Shown here: positions 8,620 through 17,223 of the stretch, piece after piece
Layout of the letters: every line of letters begins with the position of its first letter
How positions within the stretch are numbered: the first letter of the stretch is position 1
Source: Chloroflexi bacterium UBA4730
Lineage (GTDB): Bacteria; Chloroflexota; Limnocylindria; P2-11E
Assembly: GCA_002404155.1 (NCBI GenBank)
Contig: DHJC01000007.1
Location: 16,188 to 79,089 of the forward strand
Direction: 5' to 3'
DNA length: 62,902 nt
Program-made: the position numbers and the translations under genes
The notes under the pieces: generated by a model
Database searches by the model: none
What the model saw: the letters and a program-made list of their open reading frames with translations, nothing else
What the model was told of the DNA's origin: nothing

Positions 8620-10185
8620 TCAGTCGATCGCGGTGGCGACGGTGTCTTTGTCGATCCCGGCGTCGGTATGACGCCCGCGCGAGCGGATCGTGCGGATGAG
8701 CGGGAGGAGCAGCAAGATGATCGCGAGCGCCATGAGGGTCGCCGCGATCGGCGAGCCGACCAGGATCCCGGGATTCCCACCGCTCGCGATGAGCGATTGG
8801 CGGAGCGTCCTCTCGGTCGAGTCGCCGAGCACGACGGCGACGACGAGCGGTGCGAGCGGGTACTTCATCTTCCGCAGCCAATACCCAATGAGGCCGAAGA
8901 CGATCGTGATGAAGACGTCAAGCATGCTGTTATTGAGCGAGTACGCGCCGATCACCGAGATGAGCACGATGAACGGCGTGAGGATCGCGTAGGGGATCCG
9001 CATGATCGACGCGAGCAGCGGCACCGCGAGCAGGCAGATGATGAACGTGAGGAGATGCCCGAGGTAGATGCTCGCGATCAGGCCCCACACGAAGTCGTGG
9101 TGCTCGGTGAAGAGCAATGGGCCGGGGGTCAGCCCCCAGATGAAGAGGCCGGCCATGATCACGGCGGAGGTCGGTGAACCGGGCACACCGAGCGCGATCA
9201 TCGGCACGAGCGATCCCACGGCGGCCGCGTCGGCCGCGGCCTGCGGGGCCATGATCCCGCTGATCTCGCCCTTCCCGAACCCCTCCTTGTTCTTCGACCA
9301 CTGCCGCGCGAGGCCATAGCCGAGGAACGAGCCGGCCGTCGCGCCGTGTCCGGGGAGGATGCCGAACCAGAAGCCGATGATCCCGGTCGAGATGACGAGC
9401 CAGATCCGCTTCCGTAGCTCGCCCAGCGTCTCGATGACATCGTCGAACCCGACCTTGGCGCTCAGGCGCTCCATGAAGCCGATGCCGGACTCCTCGGCGG
9501 AGGCAAGGATCTCTCCGATGCCGAACAAGCCGATCGTCACCGGCACGAAGCCGATCCCGGACAGGATCCCGATCTGGCCGAACGTGAGCCGCGGTTGTCC
9601 GGTGATCCCGTCGAAGCCGACCGCGGCCAGGAGCAGGCCGAAGCTGATCATCATCACGGCCTTCACCGGCGACTCCGCACCGAGGCCGATGAGCGTGGCG
9701 AACGACATGATGAACACGGCGAAGAGCTCCGGCGGCCCGAACGAGAGCGCGAAGTCAGCCAGGGCCCGCGCGAAGAACGTGAACATCACGGTCGCGAGGA
9801 ACGCGCCGACGAACGACGCAAAGAACGACGACGCCAATGCGACGCCGGGCTTCCCCTTGCGCTTCGCCAGCGGGAAGCCGTCGAACAGCAGGACGACCGA
9901 CCACGGCTCGCCGGGGATGTTGAACAGGATCGAGGTCACCACGCCGCCGAACAGCGCGCCCCAGTACACACCGGCAAGCAGGATGACCGCGCTCGTCGGG
10001 CTGGAACGGGCGATGATGACCGTGATCGGGAGCAGGATCGCGACGGCACTCGTGCCGCCGAGCCCCGGGAGCACGCCGACGACGAGGCCGAGCATGACGC
10101 CGACGAAGAGCATGAAGATGTTGAACGGCTGCAGCGCCGTGGCGAAGCCACCGGCGAGATCCCCGAAGACGTTGAAGAATTCCAC
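8620..10185 (-). CDS. tctA: Tripartite tricarboxylate transporter, large membrane subunit TctA
   Basis: 521 residues with about twelve membrane segments. Family hallmarks are visible: VVGVLPGLGGTSAVAILLPI near residue 37, and GILPGHGATAGSFL in the second half. It is the main translocating subunit of the TTT family, which imports citrate, tricarballylate and other small carboxylates by a binding-protein-dependent secondary mechanism. GTG start 3 bp after the tctB stop. The operon order tctC-tctB-tctA is standard. Confidence 0.95.
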   Translation of the reverse strand: MEFFNVFGDLAGGFATALQPFNIFMLFVGVMLGLVVGVLPGLGGTSAVAILLPITVIIARSSPTSAVILLAGVYWGALFGGVVTSILFNIPGEPWSVVLLFDGFPLAKRKGKPGVALASSFFASFVGAFLATVMFTFFARALADFALSFGPPELFAVFIMSFATLIGLGAESPVKAVMMISFGLLLAAVGFDGITGQPRLTFGQIGILSGIGFVPVTIGLFGIGEILASAEESGIGFMERLSAKVGFDDVIETLGELRKRIWLVISTGIIGFWFGILPGHGATAGSFLGYGLARQWSKNKEGFGKGEISGIMAPQAAADAAAVGSLVPMIALGVPGSPTSAVIMAGLFIWGLTPGPLLFTEHHDFVWGLIASIYLGHLLTFIICLLAVPLLASIMRIPYAILTPFIVLISVIGAYSLNNSMLDVFITIVFGLIGYWLRKMKYPLAPLVVAVVLGDSTERTLRQSLIASGGNPGILVGSPIAATLMALAIILLLLPLIRTIRSRGRHTDAGIDKDTVATAID

Positions 10186-10188
10186 GGC

Positions 10189-10671
10189 CTAGAAGGGGAG
10201 CACGCCAAGGTCGTAGAGGAAGCTCTTGGGCAGCGACACGCGGAACCCGAGCTCGAACGCGCCGTAGATCGCCGCCGGCATTCCGACGGTCAGCAGGAGC
10301 ACCCAGAGCCAGTTGTACCGGCCGATCCAGCGCGCGAAGAGGCCCATGTACAGGCCGCTGACGATGTAGAAGCCGAACCACTTGATCGCCACGGTCGCGA
10401 CGACCATCGGGACCACGAGCTTGAGCACCGAGTAGACGCCCTCGCGGCCCTCGAATGCCGGCGCGCCCTCGGGGCCACGCCACGACCGGTACGCGACGAC
10501 GGCCGCGCACGTGAAGACGACGAACGCCGACCAGAACGGATAGAACCCGGCCCCGATGCCGCCGGGCTGGGTGCCAGTGGTGTCGACGAGGGCGCCGGCG
10601 CGCGAATCGGTCATCGCGACGGCGGCCACGAACATGAACGCGACCGCCGTCGCGACCTGATACGGCCTCAA
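10189..10671 (-). CDS. tctB: Tripartite tricarboxylate transporter, small membrane subunit TctB
   Basis: 160 residues with four predicted membrane segments, the usual size and shape of TctB. Starts at TTG 10671, four bases after the tctC stop; an internal ATG about 12 codons downstream is the alternative. Forms the membrane complex with TctA. Confidence 0.88.
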   Translation of the reverse strand: MRPYQVATAVAFMFVAAVAMTDSRAGALVDTTGTQPGGIGAGFYPFWSAFVVFTCAAVVAYRSWRGPEGAPAFEGREGVYSVLKLVVPMVVATVAIKWFGFYIVSGLYMGLFARWIGRYNWLWVLLLTVGMPAAIYGAFELGFRVSLPKSFLYDLGVLPF

Positions 10672-10675
10672 ACCG

Positions 10676-11713
10676 CTATTGGACCCAGTTGAACTGCTTG
10701 GCGATGTCCTCGTGGAGCTTCTGGTAGTCGTTGACCATCTTCTGGAAGTCCGCGCCGGAGCGGAAATCGGGGTTGAGGTTGTTGTCGCTCACGAACTGCT
10801 TCCAATCGGCCGAGTCGGACACCTTCTTGAAGACGTCGACCCAGAAGGCCTGCTGGCCGGCGGAGAGCCCGGGGGCGGCCATGATCGCTCGCATGATGTA
10901 GTAGTCGCTGATCGCGAGGCCCTGCGAGGTGCACGTGGCGAGGCCCGCGAAGGGGCCGGTCGCCGGGCTGGCCGGCTCGAACGTGCAGAGCGGGCGCAGC
11001 TTGCGCGGCGTGCCGCCGTAGAGGCTCTTGCCTTCGCTCGGGTTGTTCACGGTGGCGACGACGTTCGCCTGGTGCCCCGCGAGCGCGGCGGCGACCGTGC
11101 CGCCGCCCGATTGCGGGACGTAGCTGAAGGGCTTGGTGCCGGCGATCGTCTGGATCCGGCGGAACAGCGCCTCATCCTCCTGCTTCGAGCCGGTGCCGGC
11201 CACCACGAGCGTGTCGGCCTTGGCCGCCGTGATGAAGTCCTGTGCCGTCTTCCACGGGCTGTCCTCATTCACCCACAGGTAGAAGGGATCGAGCGCCAGG
11301 TTCGCGATCGGCGTGAAGTCCGTCCCCTTGAACGGGAGCTTCTGGACGATGAGGGTAGTGAAGAACGAGTTGAGGGTGATCATGATGTAGCTCGCGTCGC
11401 CCTTGTGGTCGTACACGTACTGGAAGGCCACCGCGCCCGAGCCGCCGTCCTTGTTGACCGGGGTGACCGGCTGCGGCGAGAGCTTCAGCGTGTCGATGAC
11501 CGCCTGCATCTTGCGCGCGTAGATGTCGGAGCCACCGCCGGGTGCGGTGCTGATGACGAATTCGACCGGCTTCGTCGGAGCGACCAGGGCGGCCGCGCCG
11601 CCTCCGGACGCGGTCGGCGCTGTCGTCGCGCCTCCGCCTGCGCCGCCGCAGGCCGTCGCCACGAGCAGCCCTGCGATCGCGAGCGAGATCGAACGACCGA
11701 CCGGATTCCGCAT
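10676..11713 (-). CDS. tctC: Tripartite tricarboxylate transporter, extracytoplasmic receptor TctC
   Basis: 345 residues from ATG 11713, preceded by GGGAGGG. A signal peptide ends in the lipobox VATAC, so this is a lipid-anchored receptor. The body is of the Bug/TctC family, with VEFVISTAPGGGSDIYARKM in the first ligand loop, where a bound carboxylate is coordinated. The first gene of the tctCBA-exchanger operon. Two FCD-type operators lie 51 and 72 bp upstream. The substrate is not determined by sequence; the regulon context points to oxalate or a similar acid. Confidence 0.92.
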   Translation of the reverse strand: MRNPVGRSISLAIAGLLVATACGGAGGGATTAPTASGGGAAALVAPTKPVEFVISTAPGGGSDIYARKMQAVIDTLKLSPQPVTPVNKDGGSGAVAFQYVYDHKGDASYIMITLNSFFTTLIVQKLPFKGTDFTPIANLALDPFYLWVNEDSPWKTAQDFITAAKADTLVVAGTGSKQEDEALFRRIQTIAGTKPFSYVPQSGGGTVAAALAGHQANVVATVNNPSEGKSLYGGTPRKLRPLCTFEPASPATGPFAGLATCTSQGLAISDYYIMRAIMAAPGLSAGQQAFWVDVFKKVSDSADWKQFVSDNNLNPDFRSGADFQKMVNDYQKLHEDIAKQFNWVQ

Positions 11714-11763
11714 CGACGCGACCCTCCCGCTGTTGCTACGCGAGGCCTTACGAACGAGCGCGC

Positions 11764-11795
11764 TGGTCAGACCAGACCTCACCGTGGTCAGACCG
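11764..11795. promoter_or_regulatory. Tandem FCD-type operators upstream of tctCBA
   Basis: TGGTCAGACCA at 11764-11774 is identical (as reverse complement) to the site in front of the GntR gene. A second copy with one mismatch, TGGTCAGACCG, lies at 11785-11795. Their centres are 21 bp apart, two helical turns, suiting cooperative binding of two regulator dimers. Confidence 0.7.
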
Positions 11796-11952
11796 GCGGC
11801 ATCGTAGGCCGCTCGGTCCACGTGACGCAAGACGCCGGAAGTACGCCTGTTCGGGGGGAGATCGGTCCAAGTGGCAGAATTGGGCGAGCGAGGGCACGGC
11901 TGATGCGTCACCCGCTTCCGGTGGACGTGAAGCGAACGGAGGGATCTGCGTC

Positions 11953-12924
11953 ATGGTGAAGGAGCTGACCCGGCCGGCGACGCCGCTACGGCGTGGCGCG
12001 GCACCCGACACCGCGTGGGCCTTCTTCAACGGGGACTTCGTCCCGCTGCGCGACGCGAAGGTGAGCGTCCTCACCCACGCCTTCAACTACGGGACCGGCG
12101 TCTTCGAGGGGATCCGGGCGTACTGGAACGCCGACCGCAAGCAGCTCTACGGGCTGCACCTGCTCGAGCACTACCGCCGGCTCCACAGGTCCTGCCGGGT
12201 CATGCGCCTCGATCTGCCGTATTCGCCCGAGCGCCTCGTCGAGATCACCGTTGAGCTCCTCAGCCGGTGCGGCTACCGCGAGGACTGCTACGTGCGGCCG
12301 CTCGTGTACAAGAGTAGCGAGCTCATCGGCGTGCGCCTCCATGACCTCGAGTCCTCGTTCACCGTCTTCGCCGTGCCGTTCGGCACGTACATCGATATCG
12401 ACCACGGCATCAGCTGCGGGGTGTCCAGCTGGCGGCGGGTCGACGACAACGCGATTCCCGCGCGGAGCAAGATCACCGGCTCATATGTGAACGCCGCGCT
12501 CGCGAAGACCGAGGCCCAGGAGGCCGGCTTCGACGAAGCGATCGTGCTCACGAACGACGGCCACGTGTCGGAAGGCAGCGCGGAGAACCTGTTCATGGTC
12601 CGCGACGGGACGCTCATCACGCCCCCGGTCACGGACAACATCCTCGAAGGGATCGTGCGCCAGAGCCTCATCCGCATCGCCGGCGACCTGAAGGTGCCGT
12701 TCGAGGTGCGGACGATCGATCGCACGGAGCTGTACATCGCCGATGAGCTCTTCCTCTGTGGCACTGGCGCACAGCTGTCGCCGGTCACGTCGGTCGACCA
12801 CCGGAAGATCGGCGACGGTGCGGTGGGCCCGATCACCCAGAAGCTCAGCCGGATCTACTTCGACGCGGTGCGCGGGAACAGCGATCGCTACAAGGAATGG
12901 GTGACCCCGGTCTATTCGACCTAG
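11953..12924 (+). CDS. ilvE: Branched-chain amino acid aminotransferase
   Basis: 323 residues, class IV PLP aminotransferase. Catalytic Lys173 lies in the context SKITGSYVN, and the phosphate-binding and dual-substrate motifs (NYGTGVFEGIRAY near 45-57; LCGTGAQLSPV near the C-terminus) are present. It interconverts leucine, isoleucine and valine with their 2-oxoacids, the last step of their synthesis. ATG start with GGAGGG upstream. It is divergent from tctC and stands alone. Confidence 0.95.
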   Translation: MVKELTRPATPLRRGAAPDTAWAFFNGDFVPLRDAKVSVLTHAFNYGTGVFEGIRAYWNADRKQLYGLHLLEHYRRLHRSCRVMRLDLPYSPERLVEITVELLSRCGYREDCYVRPLVYKSSELIGVRLHDLESSFTVFAVPFGTYIDIDHGISCGVSSWRRVDDNAIPARSKITGSYVNAALAKTEAQEAGFDEAIVLTNDGHVSEGSAENLFMVRDGTLITPPVTDNILEGIVRQSLIRIAGDLKVPFEVRTIDRTELYIADELFLCGTGAQLSPVTSVDHRKIGDGAVGPITQKLSRIYFDAVRGNSDRYKEWVTPVYST

Positions 12925-12939
12925 CGGGGCTCGCAAGAC

Positions 12940-13170
12940 CTAGCGGGACTTCGCCTTCTTCGCCTTCTGCTTCGCGACCTTGTCGCGATCAGCGATCGCT
13001 TGCCGCACCGTCTTGAAGTTCTTCGAGAGCCCGTTGCGACGATCCTCGCTGATCTCCTGTTGCATCTTCGGGCTGCGCGAGACCTTGCGTGCCCGGCTCG
13101 CGTCCTTCGCGCTCGTGTCCACGATCTCCGCGAGCTTCTTTAGGCCGGTGAGCTGTTTCTTGAACGGCAT
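12940..13170 (-). CDS. Small basic protein, function unknown
   Basis: 76 residues, very rich in lysine and arginine, with no membrane segment and a KAKKAKSR tail. A perfect AGGAGGT lies 5 nt before the ATG, directly after the LCP gene stop, which supports a real gene coupled to the LCP gene. I do not recognise the family. The charge suggests binding to nucleic acid or an anionic polymer, but that is only a guess. Confidence 0.6.
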   Translation of the reverse strand: MPFKKQLTGLKKLAEIVDTSAKDASRARKVSRSPKMQQEISEDRRNGLSKNFKTVRQAIADRDKVAKQKAKKAKSR

Positions 13171-13179
13171 GGTGACCTC

Positions 13180-14847
13180 CTAGCGCTGTAGGTCCGTCGC
13201 GAGACCTTTGAAGTCCGTGCCGACGACAACGACGATATCCGCGTCCGTCTGCTCGGAGGAGCCCGCGTCACGGACGGGGATCCCGCTCAGCTGTTCCGAC
13301 AGCTGGTCAGCGGTGTAGCGCGTCGCCCCGTTCTTCACGAGGATCTCCGAGCGGCCGGTGGCGCCGGCCGTCACGCGCGACACGCCGAATGCCCGCGCCG
13401 AGAGCCGGTCGGCGACCTCCTGGGCGGCGGTGCCCGTCGTCCCGGTGCCGCGGACCTCGATGCGCGCGCCTTCCTGACGCACGCGCGGGTCATAGAACAG
13501 CTCGGCGACGAAGTTCGCGATCTTCGCCTTGTCCGGGATGAGGTAATAGGCCGTCCGCGAGTTGTCCTCGGTCAGCTCGCAGTGCGGCGAATCGCCGCCG
13601 CACGGCAGCAGTACTTCGCTCTTGATGTCGCTGGACGCGATCCCGCCCCCGAGCCCCGCGAGCGGGAGGATGTTCGCCGGATCGAAGTTCGTCTCGACGG
13701 CGGAGCCCACGTCGTTCACGATCGCCGGGAGGCGTCCGAGCATCCCGTCCGACGCGAGGCGCGCGCGGATCCCCGAGATCACGTCCTGCTGCCGCTTCGC
13801 GCGCGAGAAGTCGTTGCTGTCGTGGCGCGATCGGGCGTACTTGAGCGCGATGTCGCCCGGCATCAGCTGCGGCCCTGGCTGGATGTTCAGCCGCTCGACG
13901 CCGGAGTCGGCCGTCGGGTAGGCCTCGTCGCGGATCGGCCGCTTCACGTCGACGATGACGCCGCCGACCGAGTCGACGATTTCGGTGAACGCCTGGAAGT
14001 TGAGGAGCGCATAGCTGTTGATTCGGATCCCCAGCAGCCCCTCGATGGTCTTCTGCGCGAGGTCCGGCCCGCCGAGAGCGAACGCCGCGTTGACCTTGTC
14101 GGTGCCGTGCCCGGGGATCGCGACGAGGGTGTCGCGCGGCACGGACAGCATCGCGGCCGTGCGGTTCACCGGGTCGATGGACAGCACGATGATGGTGTCG
14201 GTGTTCTGGGTGTCGGCGGCGATGCCGCGCGAGTCAACGCCAAGCACGAGGACGTTCAAGCGCTCGCGGCCGTTCCAGGCCGGCAGATCGAACGACGTCG
14301 AGACCCCGCGAGCCGTCGTGCCGGCGACCGGCGCGAAGACCTTGGCCGCGAGGCCGGCCCACGCGTTCGCGCCGCGGTACACGCTGCCGTATCCCGCGAT
14401 GAGTGCGAGCGTCACGATCGCGAGCGCGAAGTAGTCAGCGGCGTGCTTCCCGCGCAACGAGCCCGCGTGACGAAGGCCGCCCGCGAACGCGTCGGCGACG
14501 ACGCAGAGGTGATAGAGGAGCATCCCGCCGATGACGGCGACCGTGAACAGGACGGCATGGCCGATGACGAGCGACGTCAGTGGGTCGACGGTCGCGATGA
14601 GCGCGCCGCCAAGCGCGATCGCGAGGACGGGGACCAGGAAGATGACCGCGCCGCGGATCCAACGCTCCTGATAGAGCTGCCCGAGCCCGGGCACGAGGCC
14701 GCTGCAGACGGCGGCCAGTCCCGGCGAGCCGGCGTCGCGGGTCAGCAGGACCCCAGGCGCGTTGCCACAGCGTCGGCACGAGCGGGCGGTCGAGAGGTTG
14801 AGCGTCGAGCAGCGGGCGCACTTCCACGGCTCGCGCGGGCTGCGCAT
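13180..14847 (-). CDS. LytR-CpsA-Psr (LCP) family cell-wall polymer transferase with N-terminal RanBP2-type zinc finger
   Basis: 555 residues from ATG 14847. Residues 8-27 (W8, C10, C13, N17, C24, C27) match the RanBP2 zinc-finger pattern W-x-C-x2-C-x3-N-x6-C-x2-C exactly. Next come a GLVPGLGQLYQ segment of TM2/DUF5683 type and four or so membrane helices to about residue 180. The LCP catalytic domain follows (NVLVLGVDSR, SVPRDTLVAIPGHGTDKVNAA, later arginines), then a LytR_C-type C-terminal domain. LCP enzymes move lipid-linked polymers onto peptidoglycan on the outer face of the membrane. The cytosolic finger is an unusual addition. Divergent from a small membrane-protein gene; the two promoters overlap. 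Confidence 0.93.
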   Translation of the reverse strand: MRSPREPWKCARCSTLNLSTARSCRRCGNAPGVLLTRDAGSPGLAAVCSGLVPGLGQLYQERWIRGAVIFLVPVLAIALGGALIATVDPLTSLVIGHAVLFTVAVIGGMLLYHLCVVADAFAGGLRHAGSLRGKHAADYFALAIVTLALIAGYGSVYRGANAWAGLAAKVFAPVAGTTARGVSTSFDLPAWNGRERLNVLVLGVDSRGIAADTQNTDTIIVLSIDPVNRTAAMLSVPRDTLVAIPGHGTDKVNAAFALGGPDLAQKTIEGLLGIRINSYALLNFQAFTEIVDSVGGVIVDVKRPIRDEAYPTADSGVERLNIQPGPQLMPGDIALKYARSRHDSNDFSRAKRQQDVISGIRARLASDGMLGRLPAIVNDVGSAVETNFDPANILPLAGLGGGIASSDIKSEVLLPCGGDSPHCELTEDNSRTAYYLIPDKAKIANFVAELFYDPRVRQEGARIEVRGTGTTGTAAQEVADRLSARAFGVSRVTAGATGRSEILVKNGATRYTADQLSEQLSGIPVRDAGSSEQTDADIVVVVGTDFKGLATDLQR

Positions 14848-14855
14848 GGGACCCG

Positions 14856-14862
14856 TAGCGTA
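14856..14862. promoter_or_regulatory. Overlapping divergent -10 elements (LCP gene and 14869 gene)
   Basis: TAGCGT at 14856-14861 lies 7 nt before GTG 14869 on the plus strand. On the minus strand TACGCT (14862-14857) lies 9 nt before ATG 14847. Neither start has a Shine-Dalgarno sequence, so both transcripts may be leaderless and compete for the same 7 bp. Confidence 0.5.
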
Positions 14863-14868
14863 TAGCGA

Positions 14869-15360
14869 GTGGAACACGTCCCGCCGGTCGGCACCGCGAC
14901 CCTGCGGGGTGCCCGCGCCGTCGGCGTCGTCTGCGCCGCCGCGTTCCTCGCGCCGGTGATCCTCTCCGTCGTCTTTCCCCAGGCCTTCCTGTTCACCCCG
15001 TACCACGGCGCCTACCAACGCATGTTGTCGGCCATGCTCTTGGCGTTCGGCCTCGGGCTCGCCCTCGCGCTCCGCGACCCGGTCCGGAACGCGGGGGTCT
15101 ATGCGGTGATCGGGCTCGCGAGCGGTTGTCTCACCGGCGCCATCGTCTACACCCTCCTGGTCGAACCGGGACAGGACCGGCTCCATTGGCTCGTCCAAGT
15201 GCCGCTGCTCGGTCTGGTCGCGATCGCGCTCGTCGTGACGTACACGCGACTTCGGCGGCCGCACCCGGTGATCGTCCGCATCGTGGTCGTCGCCGTCATC
15301 CTGTTCCCGGTCGCGCTGTACCTGTACGACTTGGCATTGCGGTCATTCGTCGCGCACTGA
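14869..15360 (+). CDS. Small integral membrane protein, function unknown
   Basis: 163 residues, four to five hydrophobic helices, no recognised family. GTG start with no Shine-Dalgarno but a TAGCGT hexamer 7 nt before it. It is followed after 10 bp by an ABC exporter pair and may be co-transcribed with it. Confidence 0.7.
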   Translation: MEHVPPVGTATLRGARAVGVVCAAAFLAPVILSVVFPQAFLFTPYHGAYQRMLSAMLLAFGLGLALALRDPVRNAGVYAVIGLASGCLTGAIVYTLLVEPGQDRLHWLVQVPLLGLVAIALVVTYTRLRRPHPVIVRIVVVAVILFPVALYLYDLALRSFVAH

Positions 15361-15370
15361 CAATGACCAC

Positions 15371-16129
15371 ATGACCGCCATCGTGACCGTTCGCGATCTC
15401 CGTAAGCGCTACGGCGACATCGAAGCCGTGCGCGGGATCTCCTTCGACGTGCTCCAGGGAGAGGTCTTCGGGTTGCTCGGCCCGAACGGGGCGGGGAAGA
15501 CCACGACGGTCGAGATCCTGGAAGGGCTGCGCAAGGCCGATGGCGGCGACGCGATCGTTGACGGCATCGACGTCTCGAAGGAGCCGGCGAAGGCGAAGCA
15601 CCGGGTCGGCGTGCAGCTCCAGCAGAGCGCGTTCCCCGAAAACTTCACGGCGAAGGAGACCGTCGAGCTCTTCGCCCTCTGCTACGGCGTCACCGTCGAC
15701 GCGATGGCGCTCCTCAAGGAAGTGGACCTCGCGGACAAGGCGGGCCAGCGGCAGGAGAAGCTCTCCGGTGGCCAGCGGCAACGGCTCTCGATCGCGACCG
15801 CCCTCGTGAACAAGCCGCGGGTGCTGTTCCTGGACGAGCCGACGACTGGCCTCGACCCGCAGGCCCGACGCAACCTCTGGGAGCTGGTGCGCGGGATCCG
15901 CCAGTCGGGGACAACGGTGTTCCTCACGACCCACTACATGGATGAGGCCGAGGTGCTTTGCGATCGGGTCGCGGTCATGGATCACGGCCAGATCATCGCC
16001 ATGGATCCGCCGCGGGCGCTCATCACCGCGCTGCTCGGCCGGGGCTTCAGCAAGCCCGTCATTCAGCAGCAGGCGAACCTCGAGGACGTCTTTCTCGACC
16101 TGACCGGCCACGAGCTCCGGGAGGACTGA
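15371..16129 (+). CDS. ABC-2 type exporter, ATP-binding protein
   Basis: 252 residues with Walker A GPNGAGKTTT, signature LSGGQRQRLS, Walker B VLFLDEPTTGLDP and the H-loop TTHYMDEAE. Close to drug/lipid exporter ATPases of the CcmA/NatA group. Its stop overlaps the permease ATG (TGATG). The substrate is unknown. Confidence 0.95.
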   Translation: MTAIVTVRDLRKRYGDIEAVRGISFDVLQGEVFGLLGPNGAGKTTTVEILEGLRKADGGDAIVDGIDVSKEPAKAKHRVGVQLQQSAFPENFTAKETVELFALCYGVTVDAMALLKEVDLADKAGQRQEKLSGGQRQRLSIATALVNKPRVLFLDEPTTGLDPQARRNLWELVRGIRQSGTTVFLTTHYMDEAEVLCDRVAVMDHGQIIAMDPPRALITALLGRGFSKPVIQQQANLEDVFLDLTGHELRED

Positions 16130-17223
16130 TGCGCCAGGCCCTGCTGCTCACGCTGATGTATTTCCGGGCGTACGTGCGTGACCGTACGGCCATCTTCTTC
16201 TCGCTCGTCGTTCCGCTCATGCTCCTGCTGATCTTCGGGTCGCTAAACCTCGGCGCCTTCGGGAAGGTCTCCCTCGCCGTGGACGATCAGGCGAACAACG
16301 CCGCCAGCCAGCAGTTCGTCTCCGGCCTCGAGAAGATCGACACGCTCTCGATCACGCGGGAATCCAGTGACAGCGCGGTCGCGGCGCTGAAGCGCACCGA
16401 GCTGGACATGTTGCTCGTCGTGCCGAAGGACTTCGCGATCGCGCCGACCCGCGCGGGCCAGCCGGTCCCCACGCTCACCATCTACGGCAACGACGCCCGG
16501 CCGCAGCAGGTGTCGGTCGGCGAATCGATCGTCATCGAGGTCATCACCCGGCTCTCGTTCGCCGTCAACCAGACCGCGCCGGTGATCAGCCTGAAGCAGG
16601 AGGACGTGCAGGGCGTCCGGCTCCGCTACGTCGACTTCCTCGTCCCGGGCATCCTCGGGGTGAACGTCATGCAGCTCGCGATCTTCTCGGTCGCGTTCGC
16701 GCTCGTCGTCGACAAGCGCCGCGGGGTGCTTCGTCGGATCATGGCGACGCCGCTCAAGCCGTCGACGTTCCTGGTCTCGCAGGTCGTGACCCGGCTGATC
16801 ATGGCGACGTTGCAGGTCCTGATCATGATCGCCGTCTCCGTCTTCCTGTTCGACGTCCATCCCCTTGGCGGGATCCTGCCGCTGCTCCTCGTCGCGCTGT
16901 TCGGTGCCGTCCTCTTCCTGACGATCGGCTTCGCGCTCGCGGGCTGGGCCGAGACGGAAAACCAGGTGCCGGCGATCGCGCAGCTCATCACGCTGCCGCA
17001 GTTCTTCTTCTCCGGCGTCTTTTTCTCCAAGGAGGCCGCGCCCGAGATCATCCGCCCGATCACCAACCTGCTGCCGCTCACGTTCCTGAACGACGCGCTC
17101 CGTGAGATCTCGGTGCAGGGGGCCACGCTCTGGGATGTGCGGACACAGATCCTGGGGCTCCTCGTTTGGACCGCGATCGGGCTCGCGCTGGCCGTGCGCT
17201 TCTTCCGCTTCGACCGCTTTTAG
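16129..17223 (+). CDS. ABC-2 type exporter, permease
   Basis: 364 residues. One N-terminal membrane helix, an extracytoplasmic region of about 150 residues, then five C-terminal helices, as in the YhgE/LinA-type ABC-2 permeases. Coupled to the ATPase gene, with which it forms a two-gene exporter. Convergent with the NUDIX gene, whose stop overlaps. Confidence 0.92.
   Translation: MRQALLLTLMYFRAYVRDRTAIFFSLVVPLMLLLIFGSLNLGAFGKVSLAVDDQANNAASQQFVSGLEKIDTLSITRESSDSAVAALKRTELDMLLVVPKDFAIAPTRAGQPVPTLTIYGNDARPQQVSVGESIVIEVITRLSFAVNQTAPVISLKQEDVQGVRLRYVDFLVPGILGVNVMQLAIFSVAFALVVDKRRGVLRRIMATPLKPSTFLVSQVVTRLIMATLQVLIMIAVSVFLFDVHPLGGILPLLLVALFGAVLFLTIGFALAGWAETENQVPAIAQLITLPQFFFSGVFFSKEAAPEIIRPITNLLPLTFLNDALREISVQGATLWDVRTQILGLLVWTAIGLALAVRFFRFDRF

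Noticed and set aside
12911..12955. Direct repeat ACCTAGCGGG around the ilvE stop
   Set aside because: Only two copies, made partly by a stop codon; too short to interpret.
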